A stretch of 64,000 bases of DNA from Pontibacter pudoricolor (GTDB lineage Bacteria; Bacteroidota; Bacteroidia; Cytophagales; Hymenobacteraceae): positions 496,001 to 560,000 of the forward strand of contig NZ_CP048106.1 of assembly GCF_010092985.1 (NCBI RefSeq). The letters run 5' to 3'. The notes below the pieces were generated by a model. It made no database searches, was not told the DNA's origin, and saw only the letters and a list, made by a program, of their open reading frames with translations. A program made the translations under genes and the position numbers. Position 1 is the stretch's first letter, and each line of letters opens with the position of its first letter. Of this stretch, positions 29,181 through 38,147 are shown piece by piece.

Positions 29181-31676
29181 TTAGTCCTGTCCGCGTTTTT
29201 CTTTACGTTCCCGCTTACGTTCTTCGCGACGTTTTTTTCGTTCTTCTTTCCAGTCTTTAAAGGTGTCTTTTACCTTTCCACCTACATTGTCAAACAGCCT
29301 GTCGAAGAATGTTTTATGAGGAGGCTCTTCGCGGAAAGAAGGACAATCAACCAGATTTTGCAGATAGGGAGCAAGTTGAGTGAACTGGCTTTTATAGTAG
29401 CCGACATAGGCAGGGTCTAAAGCAACACGTTTTGTAAAGTCTCCCCAGATGGGTAAGGCGGTGCCGGAGCCCTGGCCTAGTGCTAATGTCCTGAAGCGCA
29501 CTTTCGGACTTTCGGCGCCTACCCAAACGCCTGTTACCAGATTCGGAGTTATACCTATAAACCAGCCATCCGCATTATCCTGGGTTGTACCGGTTTTACC
29601 CGCAATATCCATTTGTAACCCAAATTGAGACCGTAATTTGGCAGCACTACCTTCTTCCACTACGCCCTGCATCAGGTAAAGCATAATGGCAGCGTTAGAT
29701 TCAGAAATAGCTTTACGTACGGGCCTATCTAGATCATTCTTTAAAAGTACTTTACCACTGCGGTCTTCTATCTTACTGATGTAAATTGGCTCTATCTTGT
29801 ATCCCTGGTTAGCTATAGTTGCATAAGCATTTACCATTTCATAAAGCGACAGATCTGCAACGCCCAGCGCAAGAGATGGCACTTTGGGTATGTCACTTTC
29901 TATTCCCAACCGGTGTGCAACATCTACTACTTTATTTACACCAGCCTTCATCATTACCTGCGCAGATACCGTGTTTACGGAATGTGCCAGTCCGCCACGC
30001 ATGGTATACTCGCCACCATATTGCTCATTTGCATTTCTGGGCGCCCAGTCGTCGTATTCCGGATACACCACGCGTTCGTTCGGGAACCAGGTGCAGGGCG
30101 CCACACCACGTTCTAAAGCAGCGGCATATACAATCGGTTTAAACGTAGAACCCACCTGGCGTTTAGAGCGCACATGGTCATACTTAAAAACATGGTGGTT
30201 TATACCGCCCACCCAGGCTTTTATTTCGCCAGTATACGGGTCCATCGAGAGGAGGCCGGCGTTCAGAAATTTCTGGTAATAGGCCAGCGAATCCATTGGC
30301 GACATGGTGCGTTGCTTGCTGCCCTGCCAGCTGAACACATTCATGGGGCGCTCTTTTCGGAAAGCTTCCATGATCTGGGCATCGGTTTTACCGTCGGCTT
30401 TTGCTTTTTTGTAACGGTCGGTGCGGCGCAAGGCCTCCTGCAGAAAACCAGCATCGCGACCCCACGGGTTGCGGCCTTTCCAATGGGCATCAAACGTGCG
30501 TTGCAGGGCAGCCATTTTATTGCGTACAGCTTTCTCCGCGTGTGCCTGCATGCCGGCATCTATTGTGGTATAGATTTTCAGACCATCGGTATACAGGTTG
30601 TAGGGCTCGCCATTCTTATTCTTTTTAGATGCCACCCATTCTACCAGTTCCAGGCGCAGCTGCTCCCGGAAGTAGGGTGCCATGCCATCATTATGGTTTG
30701 TGACAGTGTAATCCAGCTTCAGCGGTTTCTTTTTAAGCGCTTCAGCTTTTCCAGCTTCCAGGTAGCCATATTTCACCATCTGGTTCAGTACCACATTACG
30801 GCGTGTTTTCGATTTTTCAGGGTTCAGGCGCGGGTTGTAGGTGGTAGTAGCTTTCAGCATGCCTATCAAAACAGCAGCTTCTTCGATTTTAAGGTCTGCG
30901 GCAGATTTGTTGAAGAAACGACTCGAAGCGCGCTCAATCCCATACAGGTTTCCGCCCATCGGCACCGTGTTCAGGTATAGTTCCAGCAGTTCTTCTTTAC
31001 TATAGATGCCTTCCAGTTTGCGGGCAATGATAATCTCTCGGAGCTTATTTACCGGCATATCCCAGAACCAGAAATTTTGGCGGGGATACAGGTTTTTAGC
31101 CAGCTGCTGGCTAAGCGTACTGCCACCGCCTGCACTCTGGTCCTGCATCAGGATAGACTTAACTATAACCCGGCCCAGGCTGCGTACATCTACCCCGGCG
31201 TGTTCATAAAAACGGGCATCTTCGGTGGCAACCAGCGCATGTATAGCAGCAGGAGCAATGTCGGCGTATTTTACGTTGGTGCGGTCCTGTATGTAATAGC
31301 GGCCCAGCAGTTCGCCGCCGGCAGCATACACTTCCGAAGCCGTGTTGTTTTGTACCGATTTCAGTTCGTTACGCGATGGCATGGCACCCATTGCGCCCAT
31401 GTACACGAGCAGGTAAAAAAACGTGAAAAGCAGCACCAGGTACAGGCCCGAACGGTAAGCAATGCGCGCAACCGATCTGCGGTCGCGCTGCCAGTTAAAG
31501 GTGCGCAGCCTGGCCCATTTCTGTTTCCAGTAAGCTAAAGTTAATTTCGGTTTCTGGCTCCTGAAAAAGGTCGTCCACTCCACCTTCATAAATCTGGCTA
31601 GTGGCTCCAGGATGCCGATAACAATGAGTCTGATTATTTTTAAAAGCGCTCGCTTCATGTATGCTGTTAAGTTCAC
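29181..31676 (-). CDS. Class A penicillin-binding protein (PBP1A type)
   Basis: 831 aa bifunctional peptidoglycan synthase. One membrane anchor (about 75-95), then a GT51 glycosyltransferase domain with catalytic E152 in ATEDARFYEHAG and the GGGSTLSQQLAKN motif. The transpeptidase domain has S510 in GSTFKP, an SVN motif, and KTGTTQDNADGW. The C-terminal 35 residues are an extremely basic, Arg/Lys/Glu-rich tail. It builds septal or side-wall peptidoglycan in the periplasm. Monocistronic on the minus strand, with long-repeat B as its 3' flank. Confidence 0.95.
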   Translation of the reverse strand: MNLTAYMKRALLKIIRLIVIGILEPLARFMKVEWTTFFRSQKPKLTLAYWKQKWARLRTFNWQRDRRSVARIAYRSGLYLVLLFTFFYLLVYMGAMGAMPSRNELKSVQNNTASEVYAAGGELLGRYYIQDRTNVKYADIAPAAIHALVATEDARFYEHAGVDVRSLGRVIVKSILMQDQSAGGGSTLSQQLAKNLYPRQNFWFWDMPVNKLREIIIARKLEGIYSKEELLELYLNTVPMGGNLYGIERASSRFFNKSAADLKIEEAAVLIGMLKATTTYNPRLNPEKSKTRRNVVLNQMVKYGYLEAGKAEALKKKPLKLDYTVTNHNDGMAPYFREQLRLELVEWVASKKNKNGEPYNLYTDGLKIYTTIDAGMQAHAEKAVRNKMAALQRTFDAHWKGRNPWGRDAGFLQEALRRTDRYKKAKADGKTDAQIMEAFRKERPMNVFSWQGSKQRTMSPMDSLAYYQKFLNAGLLSMDPYTGEIKAWVGGINHHVFKYDHVRSKRQVGSTFKPIVYAAALERGVAPCTWFPNERVVYPEYDDWAPRNANEQYGGEYTMRGGLAHSVNTVSAQVMMKAGVNKVVDVAHRLGIESDIPKVPSLALGVADLSLYEMVNAYATIANQGYKIEPIYISKIEDRSGKVLLKNDLDRPVRKAISESNAAIMLYLMQGVVEEGSAAKLRSQFGLQMDIAGKTGTTQDNADGWFIGITPNLVTGVWVGAESPKVRFRTLALGQGSGTALPIWGDFTKRVALDPAYVGYYKSQFTQLAPYLQNLVDCPSFREEPPHKTFFDRLFDNVGGKVKDTFKDWKEERKKRREERKRERKEKRGQD

Positions 31677-31837
31677 TGCCTGTAACTATCGTTTATTCCT
31701 GGCAGCTGGCGGACTGAACACAAATACTGCGCCATATCCCGGGTCCGGTTTGTAACGTAATTACCGGCAAAATTGTGCAATTATAGTTTAAATTCCGGGA
31801 TTAGGTTACGTATCTATAGTTAAACTATAAACAAACC

Positions 31838-32563
31838 ATGGCAGGCATTGCTCGTTTTAAATTTCATGCTTCGCTCAACGATTTCCTGGAGCCTCGCAGA
31901 CAAAACACCTGGATAGACTATAGTTTCCCGGAAAGTCCGGCTGTAAAAGATGCCATTGAAGCATTGGGCGTGCCGCACCCGGAGGTAAATGCTGTAGTGG
32001 TAAATGACAGAGCGGTTGACTTTACCTATAAACTACAGCCCGGCGATGAAGTGGAGGTTTTCCCTAATGGCTTCCCGGCAACTATAAACCTGATTCCCAA
32101 CTATAGTTTACCTAACAGATTTGTACTGGATGTGCATCTGGGCAAGTTGGCAAGGCTACTCAGGCTTTTGGGGTTTGATACAGTTTTTGATCCGCAACTC
32201 TCTGAAAAAGAACTGGTAACTATAGCTGTAAACGAAAAGCGGATTCTGCTGAGCCGTGGCGTAAATATTCTGAAGCATAGAACGATAGTTTATGGCTACT
32301 GGCTACGCTCGCAGCAACCGGAAGAGCAGTTACAGGAAGTGATCCGTTACTATAGTTTAGCCAGCGAGTTTCATGTTTTTACACGTTGCATGGTTTGCAA
32401 CGGAACTATAGTTCAGGTACCTAAAGACCAGGTGCAGGAGCAACTTCCGCCTAAAACCAAACTATACTTCCACGAATTTTACCAGTGCCGGAACTGTAGG
32501 CGCGTGTACTGGAAAGGCTCGCATTACGAGCGCATGCAGGAGTTTATCCGCAACCTGACTTAG
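31838..32563 (+). CDS. Mut7-C RNase-domain protein with ubiquitin-like N-terminus
   Basis: 241 aa. The N-terminal 85 residues resemble the Mut7-C ubiquitin/ThiS-like fold (AVVVNDRAVDFTYKLQPGDEVEVFP). Residues about 95-240 are the Mut7-C PIN-like RNase domain (DVHLGKLARLLRLLGFDT, ILLSRG) ending in a zinc ribbon (CMVCNG...CRNC). The family is predicted to act in RNA processing; no substrate can be named. Its TAG stop falls exactly at the left edge of a MITE-like element. Confidence 0.85.
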   Translation: MAGIARFKFHASLNDFLEPRRQNTWIDYSFPESPAVKDAIEALGVPHPEVNAVVVNDRAVDFTYKLQPGDEVEVFPNGFPATINLIPNYSLPNRFVLDVHLGKLARLLRLLGFDTVFDPQLSEKELVTIAVNEKRILLSRGVNILKHRTIVYGYWLRSQQPEEQLQEVIRYYSLASEFHVFTRCMVCNGTIVQVPKDQVQEQLPPKTKLYFHEFYQCRNCRRVYWKGSHYERMQEFIRNLT

Positions 32564-32725
32564 AGGTTGTTTAATATTTATTCACTGGGCTGCAAACTGG
32601 CTTTTACGGAACCTGTCTTCGTCTCTTTTTCGCGCCATAGCGCTGCTATACCCTCAAAAGTAGACTCGTCAGAACCCTTAAAATCCACCTTTCGCTTCCA
32701 ATAATAAATATCAAACAACCTCCTA
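32561..32725. mobile_element. MITE-like element with 17-bp terminal inverted repeats
   Basis: AGGTTGTTTAATATTTA (32564-32580) is inverted as TAAATATCAAACAACCT (32705-32721) with one mismatch. The flanks are TTAG at the left and CTAG at the right, which resembles a YTAR target duplication of IS5-type insertions. The stop codons of both convergent neighbours (TAG at 32561-32563 and, on the minus strand, 32723-32725) are formed by these flanks. No transposase is inside, only a 46-codon reading frame on the minus strand. Confidence 0.6.
32578..32718 (-). CDS. Possible 46-aa small protein inside the MITE-like element
   Basis: An open frame from TTG at 32718 to TAA at 32578-32580 fills the element between its repeats. 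It begins MFDIYYWKRKVDFKG and ends KASLQPSE. An AGGAGG run abuts the TTG with no spacing, so initiation is doubtful. It has no family I recognise. It may be the remnant 3' end of an inserted gene. Confidence 0.25.
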   Translation of the reverse strand: MFDIYYWKRKVDFKGSDESTFEGIAALWREKETKTGSVKASLQPSE

Positions 32726-34021
32726 GTGTACAAACAAGGCGAGAATGCAGAATATATCGATTATCCAGAGCGTGATCGGGATTTTCCGGTACTCGCCATC
32801 AACTACTTTCAGCAAGGTATAGCTCAGAAAGCCCCAGATAATGCCCTGTGTAATGGAATAAGTAAAAGGAATGAGCACCATCGCCAGGAAAGCCGGAATC
32901 GCATCGCTCAGGTGCAGCCAGTTAATGCGGATAACCGGGCGGATCATGAACGCGCCAACCAGCACTAGCGCCGGAGCTGTAGCAATAGTCGGAATCATAG
33001 ACAGCAGCGGTGCCAGAAACAGGAATGGCAGAAACAACATGCCCGCCACTACAGCAGTTAGTCCTGTGCGCCCGCCCGCTTCAATCCCCACCGCCGACTC
33101 CACATAAGCTGTAGCCGGACTGGAGCCCAGCAAGCCTGATATGGTGGTAGCCACAGCATCCACAAGCAGCGAGCGTTTGATGTTGAGCGGCTCGCCATGT
33201 TCATCCACCATGTTAGCAGCTTCGGCCAACCCTACAAATGTGGACAGGCTATCGAACAGATCAGTAAAAACAAAAGCGAAAATAACAGGCCATAGTGCAA
33301 ACTGCAGCGAATTAATAAGGTCGAGTTTCAGGAGCAGGCTGAAGTCCGGTGCAGAAAAGATACCCTGGAAATTAACTATCGTTTCGGTGCCCCACCAGCG
33401 GCCCAGAGGGTAAGCCAGCAAGGTGGTAACGATGATCCCGATAAGGATGCCGCCCTTTACATTTTTAACTAATAGCACCGCTGTAAGCAGCAGCCCGGCC
33501 AGGAAAGTAAGTATAGCAGGGCTCAGTTCATTTACGCCAACTATAGTTCCGGGCGTCTGTATTATAAAACGCGCATTTGACAACCCGATAAGCGTAACAA
33601 ATAAACCAATGCCGGCGGCAATGGCATAACGTAGCGGCTTGGGTATGGCTTTGATAATGTAAGTTCGGATATTGAAAACTGACAGCAGCAGGAACACAAT
33701 GCCAGACCAGAACACAGCTCCCAACGCGACAGTCCACGGTATGTTCATGCCGATAACGGCAGAATAAGTGAAGAAGGCATTCAGCCCCATGCCAGGCGCG
33801 ATCAGCACCGGGTTGCGGGCATAAAGGCCCATCGCCACGCTACTTAAAAAGCAGACTAGCACGGTAGCTGTAAGCACTCCCGAAAATGGCAGGCCTGCTT
33901 CGCTGAGGATGCTCGGGTTAACCACAATGATATACGATGCAGCCAGAAAGGATGCAATTCCGGCAAATAGCTCGGTCTGCAGCGTTGAGTTATTTTTCTT
34001 CAGTTCGAAAAAGTCTGGCAT
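32723..34021 (-). CDS. NCS2/AzgA-type purine permease
   Basis: 432 aa inner-membrane transporter with about 13 hydrophobic segments. ELFAGIASFLAASYIIVVNPSIL at the N-terminus, APGMGLNAFFTY, and GSSPATAYVESAVGIEAGGRTGLTAV are signatures of the adenine/guanine/hypoxanthine H+ symporter group. Exact substrate cannot be set. I start at ATG 34021 (MPDFFELK); a TTG at 34069 would add 16 polar residues. Its stop abuts the right edge of the MITE-like element. Confidence 0.9.
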   Translation of the reverse strand: MPDFFELKKNNSTLQTELFAGIASFLAASYIIVVNPSILSEAGLPFSGVLTATVLVCFLSSVAMGLYARNPVLIAPGMGLNAFFTYSAVIGMNIPWTVALGAVFWSGIVFLLLSVFNIRTYIIKAIPKPLRYAIAAGIGLFVTLIGLSNARFIIQTPGTIVGVNELSPAILTFLAGLLLTAVLLVKNVKGGILIGIIVTTLLAYPLGRWWGTETIVNFQGIFSAPDFSLLLKLDLINSLQFALWPVIFAFVFTDLFDSLSTFVGLAEAANMVDEHGEPLNIKRSLLVDAVATTISGLLGSSPATAYVESAVGIEAGGRTGLTAVVAGMLFLPFLFLAPLLSMIPTIATAPALVLVGAFMIRPVIRINWLHLSDAIPAFLAMVLIPFTYSITQGIIWGFLSYTLLKVVDGEYRKIPITLWIIDIFCILALFVH

Positions 34022-34168
34022 AGGTAAAGCAGGTTCAGTAACTATAAACTCCTTACGGGAATCCCGCAAAAGTATTAAAAATACGCCTTAGCGAAGCATA
34101 AAATAGCAAAACACTATACCTATGGCAACTTCAAGCGTTTAAGTCTATTAAACTTAAACAGAGGTAAC

Positions 34169-34504
34169 ATGCAGAATAAAGAAGAACTGACAACCCTTAC
34201 AAAAGTGCTGACAAATGTACGTAAGGAGGGTTATAAAACTGATTTTACAGTAGGCGACGATGGTCTGATGCACACCATGGACAGCAAGCTGAAGTTCGGT
34301 CCGGACCAGTTAAAGATCGTGAATTTTTACCGTTTCGAAGGCGAAAGTAACCCCGATGACATGGCTATACTTTATGTACTGGAAACGAATACAGGCGAGA
34401 AAGGGACTATTTCAGATGCATACGGTACTTATTCAGATTCCCAGGTAGAGGCCTTTATGCGGCAAGTGCCGGATATGGGTAAAAATCTTGACAGTCGCAG
34501 CTAA
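34169..34504 (+). CDS. Conserved small protein of unknown function
   Basis: 111 aa, acidic and soluble, with no signal peptide. Proteins like this in Bacteroidota are sometimes labelled phosphoribosylpyrophosphate synthetase, but it is far too short for that enzyme and lacks its motifs, so I do not accept the name. YKTDFTVGDDGLMH and ILYVLETNTGEKGTISDAYG are the most conserved-looking parts. It lies 27 bp before ku on the same strand and may be co-transcribed. Confidence 0.75.
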   Translation: MQNKEELTTLTKVLTNVRKEGYKTDFTVGDDGLMHTMDSKLKFGPDQLKIVNFYRFEGESNPDDMAILYVLETNTGEKGTISDAYGTYSDSQVEAFMRQVPDMGKNLDSRS

Positions 34505-34531
34505 CTAATACACAACGCAAACTATAAAACT

Positions 34532-35317
34532 ATGAGAACAATTTGGAAGGGATCGCTGGGCTTTGGCCTGGTCAACATCCCTGTAAAAATGTATAGCGCC
34601 ACCAAAGACCGCCGTCTCGATTTTGACCTGATCGACCGCCGCAACCACGCCCGCGTGCGCAACAAACGCGTGAACGAGAAAACAGGTGAAGAAGTGCCTT
34701 ACAACGAGATAGTAAAAGCCTATAAATATGAGGGCAAATACGTGGAGCTGACCGACGAAGAACTGGAAAAGGCAGAACAGGATAAGAACACCATTATACA
34801 GCTGGATTCTTTTGTAGAGGAAGAAGACATAGACGAGATCTACTTTAAAAAGCCGTACTACCTGTCTCCCGAAAAAGGAAATAAGACGGGCTATGGTTTG
34901 CTGCGCGATGCCTTGCGCAAAACCGGTAAAGTTGGAATTGCTACGGTGGTGATGCGCGGCAAAGAAGACCTGGCTGTGATCCGTCCGCTGGGCGATGCGC
35001 TTGTATTGCAGAAACTTCGCTTTGTTGAAGAAGTGAACGAAACCCAAGACCTGGACCTGCCGCATAAAGTAGATATTGGCGGAGCGCAGTTGGATATGGC
35101 GGTAGAGCTTATCAACCAGTTTACCACCGATTTCGACATCCGCGATTACCACGATACTTACACCGAAAAGCTGATGAAAACGATAGAAGCCAAGGCAAAA
35201 GGCAAAAAGAAACCTGCGGCTAAAAAGGTGGAAACTATCCCAACCAAAACAAAAGACCTGATGGCTCAGCTCAAGGCCAGCCTGAGTTCTGGTCAGCCAC
35301 GTATGCGGGCATCTTAG
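34532..35317 (+). CDS. ku: Non-homologous end-joining protein Ku
   Basis: 261 aa. Homodimeric Ku ring that binds double-strand DNA ends and recruits LigD. Typical start MRTIWKGSLGFGLVNIPVKMYSAT and core (IVKAYKYEGKYVELTDEELE...YYLSPEKG). A Lys/Pro-rich C-terminal tail, which in bacterial Ku contributes to DNA binding and LigD contact. ligD follows 141 bp downstream. Confidence 0.96.
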   Translation: MRTIWKGSLGFGLVNIPVKMYSATKDRRLDFDLIDRRNHARVRNKRVNEKTGEEVPYNEIVKAYKYEGKYVELTDEELEKAEQDKNTIIQLDSFVEEEDIDEIYFKKPYYLSPEKGNKTGYGLLRDALRKTGKVGIATVVMRGKEDLAVIRPLGDALVLQKLRFVEEVNETQDLDLPHKVDIGGAQLDMAVELINQFTTDFDIRDYHDTYTEKLMKTIEAKAKGKKKPAAKKVETIPTKTKDLMAQLKASLSSGQPRMRAS

Positions 35318-35458
35318 TTTAGGTTCATGTTATCCGCTGCTCGTTAATGGCGAACTATAGTTTCCGGATTCCGCAGCTGATAATGTGAACAGCAGACTAC
35401 ATTTTTTAACATTCAGAGTGATCCGATAAACGACTAACGATCAACGAACAACGATATA

Positions 35459-37993
35459 ATGGGCTTACAGAAGTATAACCAGAAACGTAATTTCGGCGAA
35501 ACACCCGAACCGGAAGGAAAACAGCAGAAACATAAAGGACAGCTACGTTTTGTAGTGCAACGGCACCAGGCATCCACACTGCATTACGATTTCAGGCTGG
35601 AGATGGAAGGCGTGCTTAAAAGCTGGGCAGTTCCGAAGGGCCCTTCCATGAACCCGGCAGACAAGCGCCTTGCCATGCATGTAGAAGATCACCCCTATTC
35701 GTACCGCACCTTTGAAGGCGACATACCGGAGGGCAACTATGGCGCCGGCCACGTAGATATCTGGGACGAAGGTTACTATAGTTCTGTGGAGACAGATGAC
35801 CCCAAAGAAGGGGAGAAGCTGCTGTTGCAGGGGATGGAGAATGGAAGTATCAGCTTTGTGCTGGATGGTGAGAAACTACAGGGCGCCTTTTCGTTGGTGA
35901 AGATGAAAGGCCGGCAGGAAGGAGCCTGGTTGCTGATGAAGAAGAAAGACGAACACGCCGTTGCAGATCACTACGACAGTGAAGAACACCTGGGGAAGAT
36001 CGCTAAAACTACAGCAAAAAAGCCTGCAACTAATAACGCTTCTACCAAATCAAACAAGACTAAGCCAGCCGCTAAAAAAGCAAAGATGCCGCACAACATT
36101 GTGCCTATGATGGCGAAGCTCACCGATGGACCTTTTGATGGCGACGACTGGATTTACGAGATAAAGTGGGATGGTTTCAGGGCGGTGGCAGAAGTGCAGG
36201 ACGGCAACGTGGAACTATACTCGCGCAACGGCAAATCGTATGGCGAAACCTACAAACCTATTCTTGATAGTTTAAAACAGTTGGGGCAGGATGCCGTGCT
36301 GGATGGTGAAATTGTAGTGCTGAACGATAAAGGATATGCTACATTTCAGCAGCTGCAGAATTATCAGAATACGCCATCAGAGCACCTGTACTTTTATGTG
36401 TTCGACCTGCTATACTTAAATGGAGAAGACCTGCGCGAGCAGCCTTTGCTGGAGCGCAAAAAGCGCCTGGAAGAATTGTTAGCGGATGAATTGCCGGCTG
36501 TTCGTTATTCGGATCATGTGGTGGGGAACGGGATAGCTTTCTTTAAAGAAGCGCAGCGAAATAATGTGGAAGGCATTATGGCTAAAAAAGCTGACAGTCC
36601 TTACCGCACTGGCAAGCGCAGCCCAGAGTGGCTTAAAATTAAAACGCACCTGCGCCAGGAAGCCGTAATCGCCGGTTTTACAGAACCAAAAGGCAAACGT
36701 AAACATATCGGCGCATTGCTGCTTGGTGTGTACGAAGATGGTAAACTAACCTATGTAGGTCAGAGCGGCAGCGGCTTCAATACCAAATCTTTGGGGGCGC
36801 TGAAAGCTAAACTCGATAAACTGGTACAACCGGAAACGTCGTTTGTGGGCAAGGTGAAGCCTAATGCCCCTGCTACCTGGGTTAAGCCCGAATTAGTTGC
36901 CGAAATTACTTTTGCCGAATGGACCAGGGAAGGCATTATGCGGCAGGCGATTTACGAAGGGTTACGCGAAGATAAAAAGGCAACAGACGTCGTACGCGAA
37001 AATGCCATACATACAACCGAAGCGGTAGAAGAAGCAGAACATCAACCCAAAGCAAAGAAAACGGAAACAAAGAAAGTGGCGACATCAAAAGAAAAAAACC
37101 GGACAACTCAGACTATAGGCGGGCAGGAAGTACAGTTCAGCAGCCTGGATAAACTATACTGGCCCGATGAGCAGATTACCAAAGGAGACCTGATTGACTA
37201 TTATCAAACTATAGCCGATGTAATTCTACCTTATTTAATGGACAGGCCGCAGTCGCTTTTCCGCAACCCGGAAGGTATTGTAAAGTCCGGTTTTTTCCAG
37301 AAAGACATAACCCATGCCCCGGATTGGGTACGCACTATAAAATTACGAGCCGAAAGTACCGGCGAAGATGTGGAATATTTAGTATGTGACGATAAAGCAA
37401 CGCTGGCCTACATGAATAACCTGGGCTGCATTCAGTTAAACCCCTGGAACTCCCGCACCGCCAACCTGGAAAAACCGGACTATATGGTATTAGATTTAGA
37501 CCCAGGCGAAAACACGTATGATGATGTGGTGGAAGTGGCGCTGGCAACCAAAGAAGTGCTGGATAAAGCGGGTGCGACAGCTTACTGTAAAACATCCGGG
37601 GCAACGGGTATGCACATTTTTGTACCGCTTGGAGCAAACTATAGTTTCGATCAGGCGCGTGACTTTGCGCATTTGGTAGCGCAACTGGTGCACGAAAAGC
37701 TGCCTAAACTGACCAGTCTGGAGCGCAGTCCGAAAGAGCGCAGCAAGCAGGTGTACCTGGATTTTCTGCAGAACTCCATTGGGCAAACTATAGCTGCCGC
37801 GTACACAGTTCGGCCAAAACCAGGCGCCACGGTTTCTACTCCGCTCAGTTGGGATGAGGTAAAACCAGGACTGACTCCGGAAGCCTTCACGATCAACAAC
37901 GTGCCAGCACGGATTAAGGAAAAGGGTGACTTATTTAAAGGAATACTGGGCAAAGGTATCGATCTGCAGAAGTGCCTAGAGAAACTTAATTGA
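35459..37993 (+). CDS. ligD: Multifunctional DNA ligase D
   Basis: 844 aa with three domains in the Pseudomonas order. The 3'-phosphoesterase (about 25-180) carries H36, H42, D44, R46 and H78, which align with the metal-site residues of Pseudomonas aeruginosa LigD. The ATP-dependent ligase (about 210-510) has catalytic K236 in YEIKWDGFR. The C-terminal primase-polymerase (about 560-840) has D679 and D681 in LDLDPGE. Ala/Lys/Thr-rich linkers join them. Processes, fills and seals breaks with Ku in the cytoplasm. Confidence 0.97.
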   Translation: MGLQKYNQKRNFGETPEPEGKQQKHKGQLRFVVQRHQASTLHYDFRLEMEGVLKSWAVPKGPSMNPADKRLAMHVEDHPYSYRTFEGDIPEGNYGAGHVDIWDEGYYSSVETDDPKEGEKLLLQGMENGSISFVLDGEKLQGAFSLVKMKGRQEGAWLLMKKKDEHAVADHYDSEEHLGKIAKTTAKKPATNNASTKSNKTKPAAKKAKMPHNIVPMMAKLTDGPFDGDDWIYEIKWDGFRAVAEVQDGNVELYSRNGKSYGETYKPILDSLKQLGQDAVLDGEIVVLNDKGYATFQQLQNYQNTPSEHLYFYVFDLLYLNGEDLREQPLLERKKRLEELLADELPAVRYSDHVVGNGIAFFKEAQRNNVEGIMAKKADSPYRTGKRSPEWLKIKTHLRQEAVIAGFTEPKGKRKHIGALLLGVYEDGKLTYVGQSGSGFNTKSLGALKAKLDKLVQPETSFVGKVKPNAPATWVKPELVAEITFAEWTREGIMRQAIYEGLREDKKATDVVRENAIHTTEAVEEAEHQPKAKKTETKKVATSKEKNRTTQTIGGQEVQFSSLDKLYWPDEQITKGDLIDYYQTIADVILPYLMDRPQSLFRNPEGIVKSGFFQKDITHAPDWVRTIKLRAESTGEDVEYLVCDDKATLAYMNNLGCIQLNPWNSRTANLEKPDYMVLDLDPGENTYDDVVEVALATKEVLDKAGATAYCKTSGATGMHIFVPLGANYSFDQARDFAHLVAQLVHEKLPKLTSLERSPKERSKQVYLDFLQNSIGQTIAAAYTVRPKPGATVSTPLSWDEVKPGLTPEAFTINNVPARIKEKGDLFKGILGKGIDLQKCLEKLN

Positions 37994-38050
37994 ATTTGTC
38001 TGAACCGGGAATAATAAAGTTTTTTTGATATATTTAGGATAACCCTGTCT

Positions 38051-38137
38051 ATTCCGCTGGTGCGAGCTTGTAGCTCGTACTTACTTAACTTTATTTAATA
38101 AATTAAGATACGAGCTACAAGCTCGCACCAGCGGAAT
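38051..38137. repeat. REP-like inverted pair 4 (between ligD and the OYE gene)
   Basis: Perfect 29-bp inverted arms at 38051-38079 and 38109-38137, built on the same CGAGCTTGTAGCTCG core as the three nuo pairs. It separates convergent ligD and the flavin oxidoreductase and may serve as a shared transcription barrier, though no T tract is seen. Confidence 0.85.
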
Positions 38138-38147
38138 TACATGGTGT

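Noticed and set aside
30174..30980. A 268-codon plus-strand frame within the penicillin-binding protein gene
   Set aside because: Antisense to a gene with all catalytic motifs; hydrophobic composition is a by-product of the opposite frame.
34505..35152. A 215-codon minus-strand frame opposite ku
   Set aside because: Antisense shadow of ku with no start context.
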